Below are positions 26,792 through 34,956 of a DNA stretch of 64,000 bases, piece after piece; within the stretch, counting starts at the first letter, position 1; each line of letters begins with the position of its first letter. A program made the position numbers and the translations under genes. This DNA is from Gordonia lacunae. Its GTDB lineage: Bacteria; Actinomycetota; Actinomycetes; Mycobacteriales; Mycobacteriaceae. The notes under the pieces were generated by a model, which did no database searches, was not told where the DNA came from, and worked only from the letters and a program-made list of their open reading frames with translations. The stretch spans positions 210,779-274,778 of the forward strand of contig NZ_NGFO01000003.1 of NCBI RefSeq assembly GCF_002149015.1, read 5' to 3'.

Positions 26792-28273
26792 ATGAGCCAA
26801 GTACGAGGTTCCGCACCCGAGCTGACCGACGACCCGTCGGACGCCGTCGAGAAGGCACCCGCCGGTGCCATCGGCAGCGTCGTGGTGCTCTGTTTCGGCG
26901 GTCTGGTCGCCTCGCTGATGCAGACGCTGATCATCCCGATCCAGCCCGACCTCCCCCGTCTCCTCGGGACGTCGATCGGCAACGCCTCGTGGATCATCAC
27001 CGCGACCCTGCTCGCCGCCGCCGTGGCCATGCCGATCGCCGGACGTCTCGGCGACATGTTCGGCAAGCAGCGTGTCCTCCTGGTGAGCGCGGTGCTGCTC
27101 ACCCTCGGTTCGCTGATCTGCGCGCTGGGCGATTCACTCATCCCCCTGATCATCGGACGCGGCGTGCAGGGCCTGGCCATGGGCTTCATCCCCGTCGGGA
27201 TGAGCCTCATCCGCGAGATCACCCCGCCCCGGATCACCTCGATGGCCGTCGCCGCGATGAGCGCGACCCTCGGTGTCGGTGGCGCGATCGGCCTACCGCT
27301 CGCGGCCTGGATCGTCCAGACCTGGAACTGGCATGCCCTGTTCTATGTGGCCGCCGGCCTGGGCGTCCTCGTCACGGTGGCGGTGCTGGTCCTGGTCCCG
27401 CGCGTCAACGACGCCGCCGGCGGCCGCATCGACATCCCCGGCGCGATCGGGCTGGCCGTGGGACTGTCCGCCTTCCTCATCGCGGTGTCGAAGGCCAACG
27501 ACTGGGGCTGGACGTCCGGCGCCACACTGGGACTCGGCATCGGCGGAATCCTGGTGCTGATCGGATGGGGATTCTTCGAACTGCGCCAGCGTGAGCCGCT
27601 CGTCGATCTGCGCACCACCGCACGACCCGCCGTCCTGCTGACCAACATCGCGGCCGCGGCAATCGGATTCGGCATGATGGCCCAGTCCATCGTGCTGCCG
27701 ATGCTGCTGCGCCTACCGGAGGCCACCGGATACGGTCTGGGACAATCGCTTCTGGCCGCGGGTCTGTGGATGGCGCCCGGCGGACTGATGATGATGATCT
27801 TCGCGCCCATCTCGGGCATCCTCATCAACCGGATCGGCGCCAAGATCACCCTCGCCATCGGCGCCGCCATCCTCGGATTCGGTTACCTGCTCGCCTTCTT
27901 CCTCATGGATGCGGCCTGGAAGCTGATGCTGGCGTCGATCGTGTGCGCCATCGGCGTGGGTGTCGGCTACGCCGCGATGCCGACCCTGATCATGGGTTCG
28001 GTCCCGGCCACCGAGGCCGGTGCCGCCGTGGGACTCAACGGACTCATGCGTTCGCTGGGCACCACCATCGCCTCCGCCGTGATGGCGTTGATCCTGGCCA
28101 GCGCCACGATCCCGCTCGGCGGCACCGAGGTTCCCGATGAGTCGACGTTCACCTGGTGCTTCCTCGTCGCCGCGGCCGCCGCCTTCGTCGGCATGGCGAT
28201 CACACTCACCATTCCGTCGCGTCGCGGATCGTCGAATGTGCCGGAAGAGCAACCACTTCCCGCTCGGAGCTGA
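26792..28273 (+). CDS. MFS multidrug exporter, DHA2 (EmrB/QacA) type
   Basis: A 493-residue membrane protein with about 14 hydrophobic helices. LGTSIGNASWIITATLLAAAVAMPIAGRLGDMFGKQRVLL gives motif A (GRLGDMFGKQR), and LGVGGAIGLPLAAWIVQTWNWHALFYV gives the antiporter motif C region. It should export hydrophobic or cationic compounds by proton antiport. AAGGAGGTCT lies 8-9 nt before the ATG. Regulation by the divergent MarR is likely. Its 3' end abuts a pair of CCTGAGG repeats. Confidence 0.92.
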   Translation: MSQVRGSAPELTDDPSDAVEKAPAGAIGSVVVLCFGGLVASLMQTLIIPIQPDLPRLLGTSIGNASWIITATLLAAAVAMPIAGRLGDMFGKQRVLLVSAVLLTLGSLICALGDSLIPLIIGRGVQGLAMGFIPVGMSLIREITPPRITSMAVAAMSATLGVGGAIGLPLAAWIVQTWNWHALFYVAAGLGVLVTVAVLVLVPRVNDAAGGRIDIPGAIGLAVGLSAFLIAVSKANDWGWTSGATLGLGIGGILVLIGWGFFELRQREPLVDLRTTARPAVLLTNIAAAAIGFGMMAQSIVLPMLLRLPEATGYGLGQSLLAAGLWMAPGGLMMMIFAPISGILINRIGAKITLAIGAAILGFGYLLAFFLMDAAWKLMLASIVCAIGVGVGYAAMPTLIMGSVPATEAGAAVGLNGLMRSLGTTIASAVMALILASATIPLGGTEVPDESTFTWCFLVAAAAAFVGMAITLTIPSRRGSSNVPEEQPLPARS

Positions 28274-28403
28274 GACGGGTACCGCTTCGTGCGGGACCCC
28301 GCTCTCCTCGCACCTCAGGGAGCGGAAGGGGGTAGCGCTCCTCGCACCTCAGGGAGCGGAGGGGGAACGCTTCTTGCGGGTCAGCGACCAGTGGGTCTAC
28401 GAC
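28274..28403. repeat. CCTGAGG-family repeats, two copies 36 bp apart
   Basis: CTCGCACCTCAGGGAGCGGA occurs at 28307-28326 and again at about 28343-28362, in a 130-bp gap between convergent genes. Both copies are in the CACCTCAGGG orientation, and the sequence between is G-rich. No gene is supported here. Confidence 0.8.
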
Positions 28404-29159
28404 TCACTCCGATCGCGGTTCGGTGGTGCGGCGCAGCGTGACCCGGTAGGTGTAGTGCTCGGGGAGGAAGTGGCTGACCGCGAGTTCGACTGCCCGGCCG
28501 CGTGAATCGGTGTACAACCGGTCGACGCGCAGCACCGTGTGCCCCACGGGGCAGCCGAGTCGGGCGGCGGTCGCGGCATCGGCGACGGTGGCGGTGATCG
28601 ATTGCGCGCACTCCTCGATCGGGTGTGCCAGATGCGGTTCGAGCAGGCCGATCATCGTGTGGTCACTGCGCGCACCGGCCTCGACCTCGGGGGCGTCGAT
28701 CACCAGGCGTGCGACCGACTCCGGCCACCACACGGTGGTCACGACGAACGGGACCCCGTCGTGGAAGCGCTGGAAGACGATGCGGTACACCACGTCGGTG
28801 TCCAGTCGCAGCCGGCCCGCGGCTTCGAGATCGACACGGCGCGCGGGTGATTCGAGCACCTGCATCGCCGTGTCCGCGGACAGGTTCATCAGGTCTTCGA
28901 TCGAACCCAGCTGGCGCAGATACTGACCCGCGTTCTCGGTCGCGAACGTCCCGCGGCCGGGGACGCGGTAGACCGAGCCGTCGGTCACGAGTTCCAGGAA
29001 TGCGCGGCGGACGGTCTGCCTGCTGAGCCCGTACTCCTCGGACAGCTCGGATTCGGTCGGCAACCGCACGCCGCCGGCGTATCGCCCCGCGACGATCTGC
29101 GATCGCAGCTCGGCGGCCAGCGTCTTGTACGCCGGTTCGGGCTGGCCCATGTCACCCAC
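28404..29159 (-). CDS. GntR-family regulator with UTRA sensor domain
   Basis: A 251-residue HutC-type regulator. Residues 10-75 (AAELRSQIVAGRYAGGVRLPTESELSEEYGLSRQTVRRAFLELVTDGSVYRVPGRGTF) are the GntR winged helix, and about 90-245 are a UTRA ligand domain with LRLDTDVVYRIVFQRFHDGVPFVVTTVWWPE. A GTG at 29159 or an ATG at 29150 may be the start. It lies 34 bp downstream of the acyl-CoA dehydrogenase on the same strand, and the repeats of TGTACGGCCA before that gene are candidate binding sites. Confidence 0.87.
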   Translation of the reverse strand: MGDMGQPEPAYKTLAAELRSQIVAGRYAGGVRLPTESELSEEYGLSRQTVRRAFLELVTDGSVYRVPGRGTFATENAGQYLRQLGSIEDLMNLSADTAMQVLESPARRVDLEAAGRLRLDTDVVYRIVFQRFHDGVPFVVTTVWWPESVARLVIDAPEVEAGARSDHTMIGLLEPHLAHPIEECAQSITATVADAATAARLGCPVGHTVLRVDRLYTDSRGRAVELAVSHFLPEHYTYRVTLRRTTEPRSE

Positions 29160-29193
29160 TCATCCCACCGCTTCCGCTCCGATCGACACGAAC

Positions 29194-30345
29194 TCAGATG
29201 CCGCCGCGGGACACCAGCTGCGCCGCGATCACGTTGCGCTGGATCTCGTTGGTGCCCTCCCCCACGATCATCAGCGGGGCGTCGCGGAAGTATCGCTCGA
29301 CGTCGAACTCGGTGGAGTAACCGTAGCCACCGTGGATGCGCACGGCGTTCAGGGCGATCTCCATCGCCACCTCCGACGCGTAGAGCTTGGCCATACCCGC
29401 TTCCATGTCGCAACGCTCGCCCCGGTCGTACTGCTCCGCGGCGTGCCAGGTCAGCTGGCGCGCTGCGGTGAGTTTGGTGGCCATGTCCGCCAGGTAGTTG
29501 CCGATCGACTGGTGCTTCCAGATGGGCTGACCGAACGACTCCCGCTGCTGCGCGTAGGCGAGCGAATCCTCGAGTGCGGCGGTCGCCACCCCGAGCGCGC
29601 GGCACGCGACCTGGATACGACCGGTCTCCAGGCCCTTCATCATCTGACCGAAGCCCTTGCCCGGAACCTCGCCCAGGATCGCCGACCGGGGTGCGCGATA
29701 GCCGTCGAAGGACAGCTCGCAGCTCTCGACGCCCTTGTAGCCGAGCTTGGGCAGGTCGCGTGAGACGGTCAGTCCCGGACCGTGTTCGACGAGCACGATC
29801 GAGATGCCCTTGTGCCGTGGCCGCGCTCCCGGGTCGGTCTTGCACATCAGGGCGATCAGACCGGATCGCCGCGCGTTGCTGATCCAGGTCTTCGCGCCGC
29901 TGATCACCAGCTCGTCGCCATCGGTCTTCGCCACGGTCGTCATCGCCTGCAGATCGGAGCCGCCACCCGGCTCGGTGAGCGCCATGGTGGCGCGTAGTTC
30001 GCCGGTCGCCATCCGCGGCAGGTACCGGAGCTTCTGCTCCTCGGAGCCGAACAGCGCCAACAGTTTCGCGACGACGGTGTGCCCGCCCATCGCTCCGGCC
30101 AGGCTCATCCACCCGCGCGCGAGTTCCTGGGTGACCCGCGCATAGCACGGCATCGACACCGGCGAGCCGCCGAACTCCTCGGGCACGGCGAGACCGTAGA
30201 TGCCGATCTGCTTCATCTGGTCGATCCACTTCTCGGGGTACTCGTTCGCGTGCTCGACCTCCTGGACCGACGGCTTCACCTCGCGGTCGACGAAGGACCG
30301 CACGGTGTCGACCAGAAAAGTCTCTTCGGCGGAAAGCGAGCTCAT
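29194..30345 (-). CDS. Acyl-CoA dehydrogenase
   Basis: A 383-residue flavoenzyme: N-terminal helices (1-120), a beta domain with ATMALTEPGGGSDLQAM and ISGAKTWISNA for FAD, and a C-terminal helical domain with VRIHGGYGYSTEFDVERYFRDAPLMIVGEGTNEIQRNVIA. It oxidises an acyl-CoA to the 2-enoyl-CoA. The operon context (CitE, MaoC and CoA-transferase divergent from it) suggests a short branched or dicarboxylic acyl-CoA such as methylsuccinyl-CoA, but that is inference. It is cotranscribed with the GntR gene. Confidence 0.92.
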   Translation of the reverse strand: MSSLSAEETFLVDTVRSFVDREVKPSVQEVEHANEYPEKWIDQMKQIGIYGLAVPEEFGGSPVSMPCYARVTQELARGWMSLAGAMGGHTVVAKLLALFGSEEQKLRYLPRMATGELRATMALTEPGGGSDLQAMTTVAKTDGDELVISGAKTWISNARRSGLIALMCKTDPGARPRHKGISIVLVEHGPGLTVSRDLPKLGYKGVESCELSFDGYRAPRSAILGEVPGKGFGQMMKGLETGRIQVACRALGVATAALEDSLAYAQQRESFGQPIWKHQSIGNYLADMATKLTAARQLTWHAAEQYDRGERCDMEAGMAKLYASEVAMEIALNAVRIHGGYGYSTEFDVERYFRDAPLMIVGEGTNEIQRNVIAAQLVSRGGI

Positions 30346-30361
30346 GATGGTGCCCCTACGG

Positions 30362-30472
30362 TGTACGGCCAGATTTGTACGGCCATTTTGTCGATCGTCG
30401 CCCCGCCTGTCAACACTTTCAAAGCCCGACGGAGTCTGATAGAACCGGAACGGCATCACATATGGCCGCACA
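30362..30472. promoter_or_regulatory. TGTACGGCCA repeats in a divergent promoter
   Basis: TGTACGGCCA occurs at 30362-30371 and 30376-30385 (14-bp period). An inverted near-copy, TGGCCGCACA (9 of 10), lies at 30463-30472, next to the start of the CitE gene. The sites flank the two divergent transcription units and are the best candidates for binding by the local GntR protein. Confidence 0.55.
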
Positions 30473-30496
30473 TTTGACTCGACCCCTGGAGCACCC

Positions 30497-31330
30497 GTGC
30501 AGAGAAGACGAGCCGTCCTGGTCGCGCCCGCCTCCGACGACCGCAAGGCCCGCAAGGCGCTGGCTTCGATCGCCGACGAGGTCGTCCTCGACCTCGAGGA
30601 CGCGGTGACCCCGGCGAACAAGGACTCCGCACGCGCAGCGGCCGCCGATCTGGTCGCCGAGTTCGGCGCCGACCGCGCGATCTCCCTGCGCGTCAACGCC
30701 ATCGACACGCCCTGGGCCGCCGCCGACCTCGCCGCCTGTGCCCAGATGCCCACTCTGACGTCGGTGGTGCTGCCGAAGGCCGACTCGCCGGCCGATCTCC
30801 GGTCCGCCGACGAACAGCTCGGCCGGGCGCCGGTGCGCCTGCAAGCGCTGCTCGAATCGCCCCGCGGTATCCGTGACGCGGGCGCCATCTGCGCGGCCAC
30901 GAACCGGCTGGACGCCGTCCTCATCGGTTACGCCGATCTCGCCGCGTCGTTGGGACGCAGCTCCGGGCTGCCGATGCAGACGTGGCACGTCGTCCAGGAC
31001 TCGGTGCTGCTCGCCGCGCGGGCGGCCGGCGTGGACGTCATCGACGGACCGCATCTCACCATCGCCGACGACGACACCTTCCGCGACGCCAAGCGCTGGG
31101 TCCGCGACCTCGGATTCGACGGCACCTGGGTGATCCATCCCGCTCAGCTGCAGTCCGCCATCGAGATCTTCACCCCGGACGCCGCCGCCGTGGAGGACGC
31201 ACGACGGGTCCTCGACGCGCTCGAGAAGGCGGCCGCCGCCGGCGCCGGTGCGGCCGAACTCGACGGCCGGATGCTCGACGAGGCGCTCGCTGTCTCCGCG
31301 CGACGCGTGCTTGCGAAGGGAGCAGAATGA
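30497..31330 (+). CDS. CitE-like HpcH/HpaI acyl-CoA lyase
   Basis: A 277-residue TIM-barrel lyase: RRAVLVAPASDDRKARKAL, VLDLEDAVTPANKDSAR (metal-binding Glu/Asp), SLRVNAIDTPWAAADL, LESPRGIRDAGAI and DGTWVIHPAQLQSAIEIF. Proteins of this class (citramalyl-, malyl- or HMG-CoA lyases) split a 3-hydroxyacyl-CoA into acetyl- or propionyl-CoA and an oxoacid. No citrate lyase alpha or ACP gene is near, so it is not citrate lyase proper. The GTG start at 30497 is preceded only by a weak GGAG. Its stop overlaps the start of the MaoC gene. Confidence 0.88.
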   Translation: MQRRRAVLVAPASDDRKARKALASIADEVVLDLEDAVTPANKDSARAAAADLVAEFGADRAISLRVNAIDTPWAAADLAACAQMPTLTSVVLPKADSPADLRSADEQLGRAPVRLQALLESPRGIRDAGAICAATNRLDAVLIGYADLAASLGRSSGLPMQTWHVVQDSVLLAARAAGVDVIDGPHLTIADDDTFRDAKRWVRDLGFDGTWVIHPAQLQSAIEIFTPDAAAVEDARRVLDALEKAAAAGAGAAELDGRMLDEALAVSARRVLAKGAE

Positions 31331-32352
31331 CCGCACCCGACCCGACCGGCGACGCGACCACCGCCGTCGGCGGCCCCTACTTCGACGAACTGTCCCCCGG
31401 GCAGATCTTCGACGATGCCCCGTCGCTCACGGTGACCGACGGCCTCGCGGCGGCGCACCAGATGATCCTCGGCGATCGTCTGCGCCTGGCACTCGACGCG
31501 CACCTGTCCGGTCGCGTGATCGGTGGTGGCACACTCGCCCATCCGGGGCTGGTCACCGACATCGCGATCGGTCAATCCACGCTGGCCACCCATCACGTGA
31601 AGGCGAACCTCTTCTACCGCGGCCTGCGGTTCCTGAGCCACCCCCGGATCGGCGACACGCTGACAACCGTGACCGAGGTGGTCGGGTTGCGCGAGAACAC
31701 ATCGAAGCCGGGTCGCGCGCCGACCGGCCTCGCCGCGCTGCACATGGTCACGACCGATCAGCACGGCGCAACCGTCCTCGACTTCTATCGCTGCGCGATG
31801 CTGCCGTTGTCGCCCGGCACCGATGCCGGACGCACCGGGCACGCGGATGACCTGAGCACCATCGGACCGGGACACGACGCGGAACCCGTCATCCCCGCAT
31901 GGGACCTCGCCACCTTCCGCGAATCCGTACGCGGACAGCACTTCTCTCCCGACCTCGCCGGCCGCTCCTTCACCTCCAGCGCCGACGTGGTGTCCAGCGC
32001 ACCGGAACTCGCCCGGCTCTCGCTGAACATCGCGGCCACACACCACGATGAACGGGTGGCCGGCGCGGCCGCCGGCGGACGCCTCGTCTACGGCGGCCAC
32101 ACCATCGGACTGGCTCTCGCACAAGCGAACCGGGCCCTCCCGAACCTGGTGACGGTGACCGGTTGGGACTCGTGCGATCACACCGGACCGGTACACGAGG
32201 GCGACACCCTCAGTTCGACGATCCTCGTCGAGGAGGCCACGCCGCTGGCCACCGGAGGAGGTGTCCTGCGCCTGCGGTCCACCGTCGTCGTACACGGAGA
32301 CGACTCCGATCGCGAGGTCCTCGACTGGCGTTTCCGCGTCCTGATGGCCTGA
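31327..32352 (+). CDS. Double-hotdog MaoC-type acyl-CoA hydratase
   Basis: A 341-residue protein with two hotdog repeats. The first has PYFDELSPGQIFDDAPSLTVTDGLAAAHQMILGD and HPGLVTDIAIGQSTLATHHVKANLFYRGLRF. The second has FSPDLAGRSFTSSADVVSSAPELARLSLNIAATHHD and GGRLVYGGHTIGLALAQANRALPNLV. The size and layout match mesaconyl-CoA and itaconyl-CoA hydratases. The ATG overlaps the CitE stop (ATGA). With the lyase and the CoA-transferase it makes a plausible activate-hydrate-cleave pathway; the exact substrate is an inference. Confidence 0.87.
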   Translation: MTAPDPTGDATTAVGGPYFDELSPGQIFDDAPSLTVTDGLAAAHQMILGDRLRLALDAHLSGRVIGGGTLAHPGLVTDIAIGQSTLATHHVKANLFYRGLRFLSHPRIGDTLTTVTEVVGLRENTSKPGRAPTGLAALHMVTTDQHGATVLDFYRCAMLPLSPGTDAGRTGHADDLSTIGPGHDAEPVIPAWDLATFRESVRGQHFSPDLAGRSFTSSADVVSSAPELARLSLNIAATHHDERVAGAAAGGRLVYGGHTIGLALAQANRALPNLVTVTGWDSCDHTGPVHEGDTLSSTILVEEATPLATGGGVLRLRSTVVVHGDDSDREVLDWRFRVLMA

Positions 32353-32396
32353 TCGTCTGCCGAATCCCCCATTCCACACTCCAGGAGTTTCCGCGC

Positions 32397-33536
32397 ATGA
32401 GCTCGCATCCCCGTCCGCTCGAAGGCCTCCGCGTCGTGGAGGTGTCGAGCTTCGTCGCCTCACCGCTGTGTGGTCTGACCTTGTCGCAGCTCGGCGCCGA
32501 GGTGATCCGTGTCGACCCGATCGGCGGCGCCGCCGACGTCAACCGGTGGCCGGTCACCGGCGACGGCAACTCGATCTACTGGACCGGCCTCAACCGCGGC
32601 AAGAAATCGGTCACCGTCGACTTCCGTGATCCCGCGGGTCAGCGGGTCGTTCAGGACCTCGTCACCGACAGCGGCCCGGGCGGCGGCATCCTCGTCACCA
32701 ACGCGGGTGGACGGTCGTGGATGAGTCACGAGACTCTGACCGCCCGGCGCCCCGACGTCATCACGCTGGAGTTGCTCGGCCGCACCGACGGCACCCCGGG
32801 AGTCGACTACACCGTCAACGCGGCGCTGGGATTCCCGGCGATCACCGGGCCCACCGATTACGCCGGCGTCGTCAACCACGCACTGCCGGCCTGGGATGTC
32901 GCCTGCGGCCTCTATGCCGCACTGGCGATCACGGCGGCGGTCCGACGCCGGGATCGGACCGGCATCGGAGCCCAGATCACCCTGCCCCTGGAGGACACCG
33001 CCCTCGCCATCGCCGGGACGCTCGGATATCTCACCGAACCGCAACTGGGCGGCGGCACCCGCCCGGCCACCGGGAACGACGTGTACGGCACGTACGGAAC
33101 CGACTTCGAGGCCGCCGATGGCGGTCGGTTCATGCTGGTCGCGTTGACCCCGCGCCACTTCCGCGGCCTCGTCGAGATGACCGGGACCGGTGACGCGGTC
33201 GCCGCCGTCGAGCGGGCACTGCATGCGGATTTCAGCACCGAGGACGACAGGTACACCCACCGCGCAGTTCTCACACCGCTGTTCGCGGCGTGGTTCGCGC
33301 GGCACACCACCGCCGAGGTCGAGGCCGCGCTGAGCGAGACCTCCGTCCTCTGGGAGCGCTACCGAACCTTCGGCGAGGTCGTCGAATCGGGTGTACTGGA
33401 ACGCAATCCACTCTTCGGCGAGTTGGACCAGCCCGGCATCGGCACCTACCTCGCGGCCGGACTCCCCGCGAGGTTCGATAACGAACACCTCTTCGCCGGA
33501 CCCGCCCCGGACCTGGGTTCGTCGACGGGGTTCTGA
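32397..33536 (+). CDS. Class III (CaiB/BaiF) CoA-transferase
   Basis: A 379-residue family III CoA-transferase: LEGLRVVEVSSFVASPLCGLTLSQLGAEVIRVDPIGG is the N-terminal CoA-binding signature, with GLNRGKKSVTVDFRDPAGQ and the central VDYTVNAALGFPAITGPTDYAG, where the catalytic Asp should lie, followed by NDVYGTYGTDFEAADGGRFML. It would load CoA from a donor such as succinyl-CoA onto an organic acid. AGGAG lies 9 nt before the ATG at 32397, 44 bp after MaoC. It is the likely first catalytic step of this operon. Confidence 0.9.
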   Translation: MSSHPRPLEGLRVVEVSSFVASPLCGLTLSQLGAEVIRVDPIGGAADVNRWPVTGDGNSIYWTGLNRGKKSVTVDFRDPAGQRVVQDLVTDSGPGGGILVTNAGGRSWMSHETLTARRPDVITLELLGRTDGTPGVDYTVNAALGFPAITGPTDYAGVVNHALPAWDVACGLYAALAITAAVRRRDRTGIGAQITLPLEDTALAIAGTLGYLTEPQLGGGTRPATGNDVYGTYGTDFEAADGGRFMLVALTPRHFRGLVEMTGTGDAVAAVERALHADFSTEDDRYTHRAVLTPLFAAWFARHTTAEVEAALSETSVLWERYRTFGEVVESGVLERNPLFGELDQPGIGTYLAAGLPARFDNEHLFAGPAPDLGSSTGF

Positions 33537-33765
33537 CCCTTCGTGGCTCGCTTCGCTCGCACCTCAGGGAGCAAAGGTGGGCCTTCGCTCGCACCTCAGG
33601 GAGCAGCGGGGGTGCGACCGCACCTCAGGGAGCAGCGGGGGTGCGACCGCACCTCAGGGAGCAGCGGGGGTGCGACCGCACCTCAGGGAGCAGCGGGGGT
33701 GCGACCGCACCTCAGGGAGCAGCGGGGGTGCGACCGCACCTCAGGGAGCGATGGGTCGGTCGATA
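33537..33765. repeat. CCTGAGG-family cluster with a 29-bp tandem array
   Basis: Single copies of the core in the CTCGCACCTCAGGGAGC direction lie near 33557 and 33588. From 33590 a 29-bp unit beginning CGCACCTCAGGGAGCAGCGG is repeated exactly five times (starts 33590, 33619, 33648, 33677, 33706), with a broken sixth at 33735. Because 29 is not a multiple of three and no stop occurs, long repetitive frames cross it, but they are not genes. The copies look identical, so the array has expanded or been homogenised recently. It lies between convergent genes. Confidence 0.92.
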
Positions 33766-34728
33766 TCACCGGTGCGCCAGGTGATCCGGGCGCGGTGCGG
33801 TCCCGCCGTAAGGTTCCTGGAGTGCGTTCGACTTCGCGTTGAAGACGACGAACAGATTGCTACGCGGGTAGGGCGTGATGTTCCCGCCGGAGGCATGCAG
33901 GCAGTTGGAGTCGAAGTAGAGTGCGGACCCGGCCGGCCCGGTGATCGTGTCGATACCGAGTTCGTCGGCGAGTCTTGCGACGTCCTCTTCCTCCGGCGTC
34001 CCGAACGGCGGCCGGTAGGACGTCAGCGACTCGCGGTGGTAGTCACCGGGTGTCGAGCCCACACAGCTGACGAACCGCCGGTGTGAACCGGGAATGATCA
34101 TCAGCGGGCCGTTGGTCGTGAAGTTGGGTGTGAGGGCGAGGGACACACTCAGTGCGCGCGGCGCGGGCATGCCGTCCTCGGCGTGCCAGGTCTCGAAGTC
34201 CGAGTGCCAGTAGAAGGGTCCACCGGCGAAGCCCGGCTTCAGGTTGATCCGGCTCTGGTGGATGGTCACGTCGTCGTCGAGGATCTGCCGGGCGACGCCG
34301 ACGATCGATTCACGCGAGCAGATCTCGGCGATGATGTCACTGAGTTGATGCACCGCGAACAACGATCGCACGTCACCGCTCGACGATTCGCGGATCACCC
34401 GCTCGTCGTCACCGAGCCGCTCGGTGATCGCGTCCACCTCGCGAAGACAGTCGGCGATGTCGGCGTCGGCGAGAACGCTTGTCTCCGTGTGATATCCGCG
34501 GTCGGCGTAGCGTCGGAGCTCGGGGGCGGACAGTGGCCCGGGGTTTCCCATGCTCCCCCACACCGTGTTGTGCGGACGCGGCTCGATCTGGCTGCGCTGC
34601 GCGAGGCGGGTGCGATAGACGTCGACACTCGCACTCGTCGGCTGTGCGCCCGACGGAACGGTGGCCGGTCCGCGAGTGTCGGCGGTCTCGGAGATCTTGG
34701 TTGCTGTGTGAGTTGCCACGATCTTCAA
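33766..34728 (-). CDS. ectD: Ectoine hydroxylase (PhyH-type dioxygenase)
   Basis: A 320-residue Fe(II)/2-oxoglutarate dioxygenase. FYWHSDFETWHAEDGMP is the diagnostic EctD signature and holds iron ligands His175 and Asp177; His278 (SNCLHASGGN) is the third, and Arg289 would bind 2-oxoglutarate. It turns ectoine into 5-hydroxyectoine, a compatible solute. The first 33 residues extend beyond the conserved VDVYRTR region. The start is uncertain: TTG at 34728 sits 3 nt after AGGA, and a GTG at 34719 is 12 nt after. No ectABC genes are in the window, so ectoine must come from elsewhere on the genome or from uptake. Confidence 0.88.
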   Translation of the reverse strand: MKIVATHTATKISETADTRGPATVPSGAQPTSASVDVYRTRLAQRSQIEPRPHNTVWGSMGNPGPLSAPELRRYADRGYHTETSVLADADIADCLREVDAITERLGDDERVIRESSSGDVRSLFAVHQLSDIIAEICSRESIVGVARQILDDDVTIHQSRINLKPGFAGGPFYWHSDFETWHAEDGMPAPRALSVSLALTPNFTTNGPLMIIPGSHRRFVSCVGSTPGDYHRESLTSYRPPFGTPEEEDVARLADELGIDTITGPAGSALYFDSNCLHASGGNITPYPRSNLFVVFNAKSNALQEPYGGTAPRPDHLAHR

Positions 34729-34740
34729 CGATCCTTTCCC

Positions 34741-34866
34741 TCATCCGGCGGGCCGCTCTCGACGCAGATACGCCTCGGCGGCAGGCAAGGTGATGATGTT
34801 GTGCACGACCGTCGGACGGCGACGCGTCGCGATCTGCACGGCGTCGGCGGCGCGATCGGTCTTCAC
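34741..34866 (-). CDS. Possible 41-residue protein upstream of ectD
   Basis: A short frame from GTG 34866 to TGA 34741 reads with protein-like composition (VKTDRAADAVQIATRRRP, then VVHNIITLPAAEAYLRRERPAG). It stops 12 bp before the ectD start, and ectD's AAAGGA lies just beyond its stop. No Shine-Dalgarno is seen for it. I recognise no family; it could be a remnant, a small coupled protein or chance. Confidence 0.2.
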   Translation of the reverse strand: MKTDRAADAVQIATRRRPTVVHNIITLPAAEAYLRRERPAG

Positions 34867-34956
34867 GCGTGCCGGGAACGTCCGTATCTTGCACCCTGCC
34901 AGGGACGACGGCGCCCCGCAACCATGCTGGTATGCGCGGCGGACAGCACCCTCGAC

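Noticed and set aside
30497..31330. Citrate lyase beta subunit (citE of a citrate fermentation operon)
   Set aside because: No citrate lyase alpha or acyl-carrier genes are nearby, and the neighbours are CoA-ester enzymes; a stand-alone CitE-like lyase fits better.
33590..33749. CRISPR array
   Set aside because: The 29-bp units are directly adjacent, with no variable spacers and no cas genes. The same holds for the 21-, 47- and 56-bp arrays.
33543..34086. Long repetitive open frames across the 29-bp array (Arg/Gly/Ser-rich translations)
   Set aside because: They exist only because the repeat has no stop; the unit length is not a multiple of three, so each frame cycles through all three translations, and no ribosome site or domain supports them.
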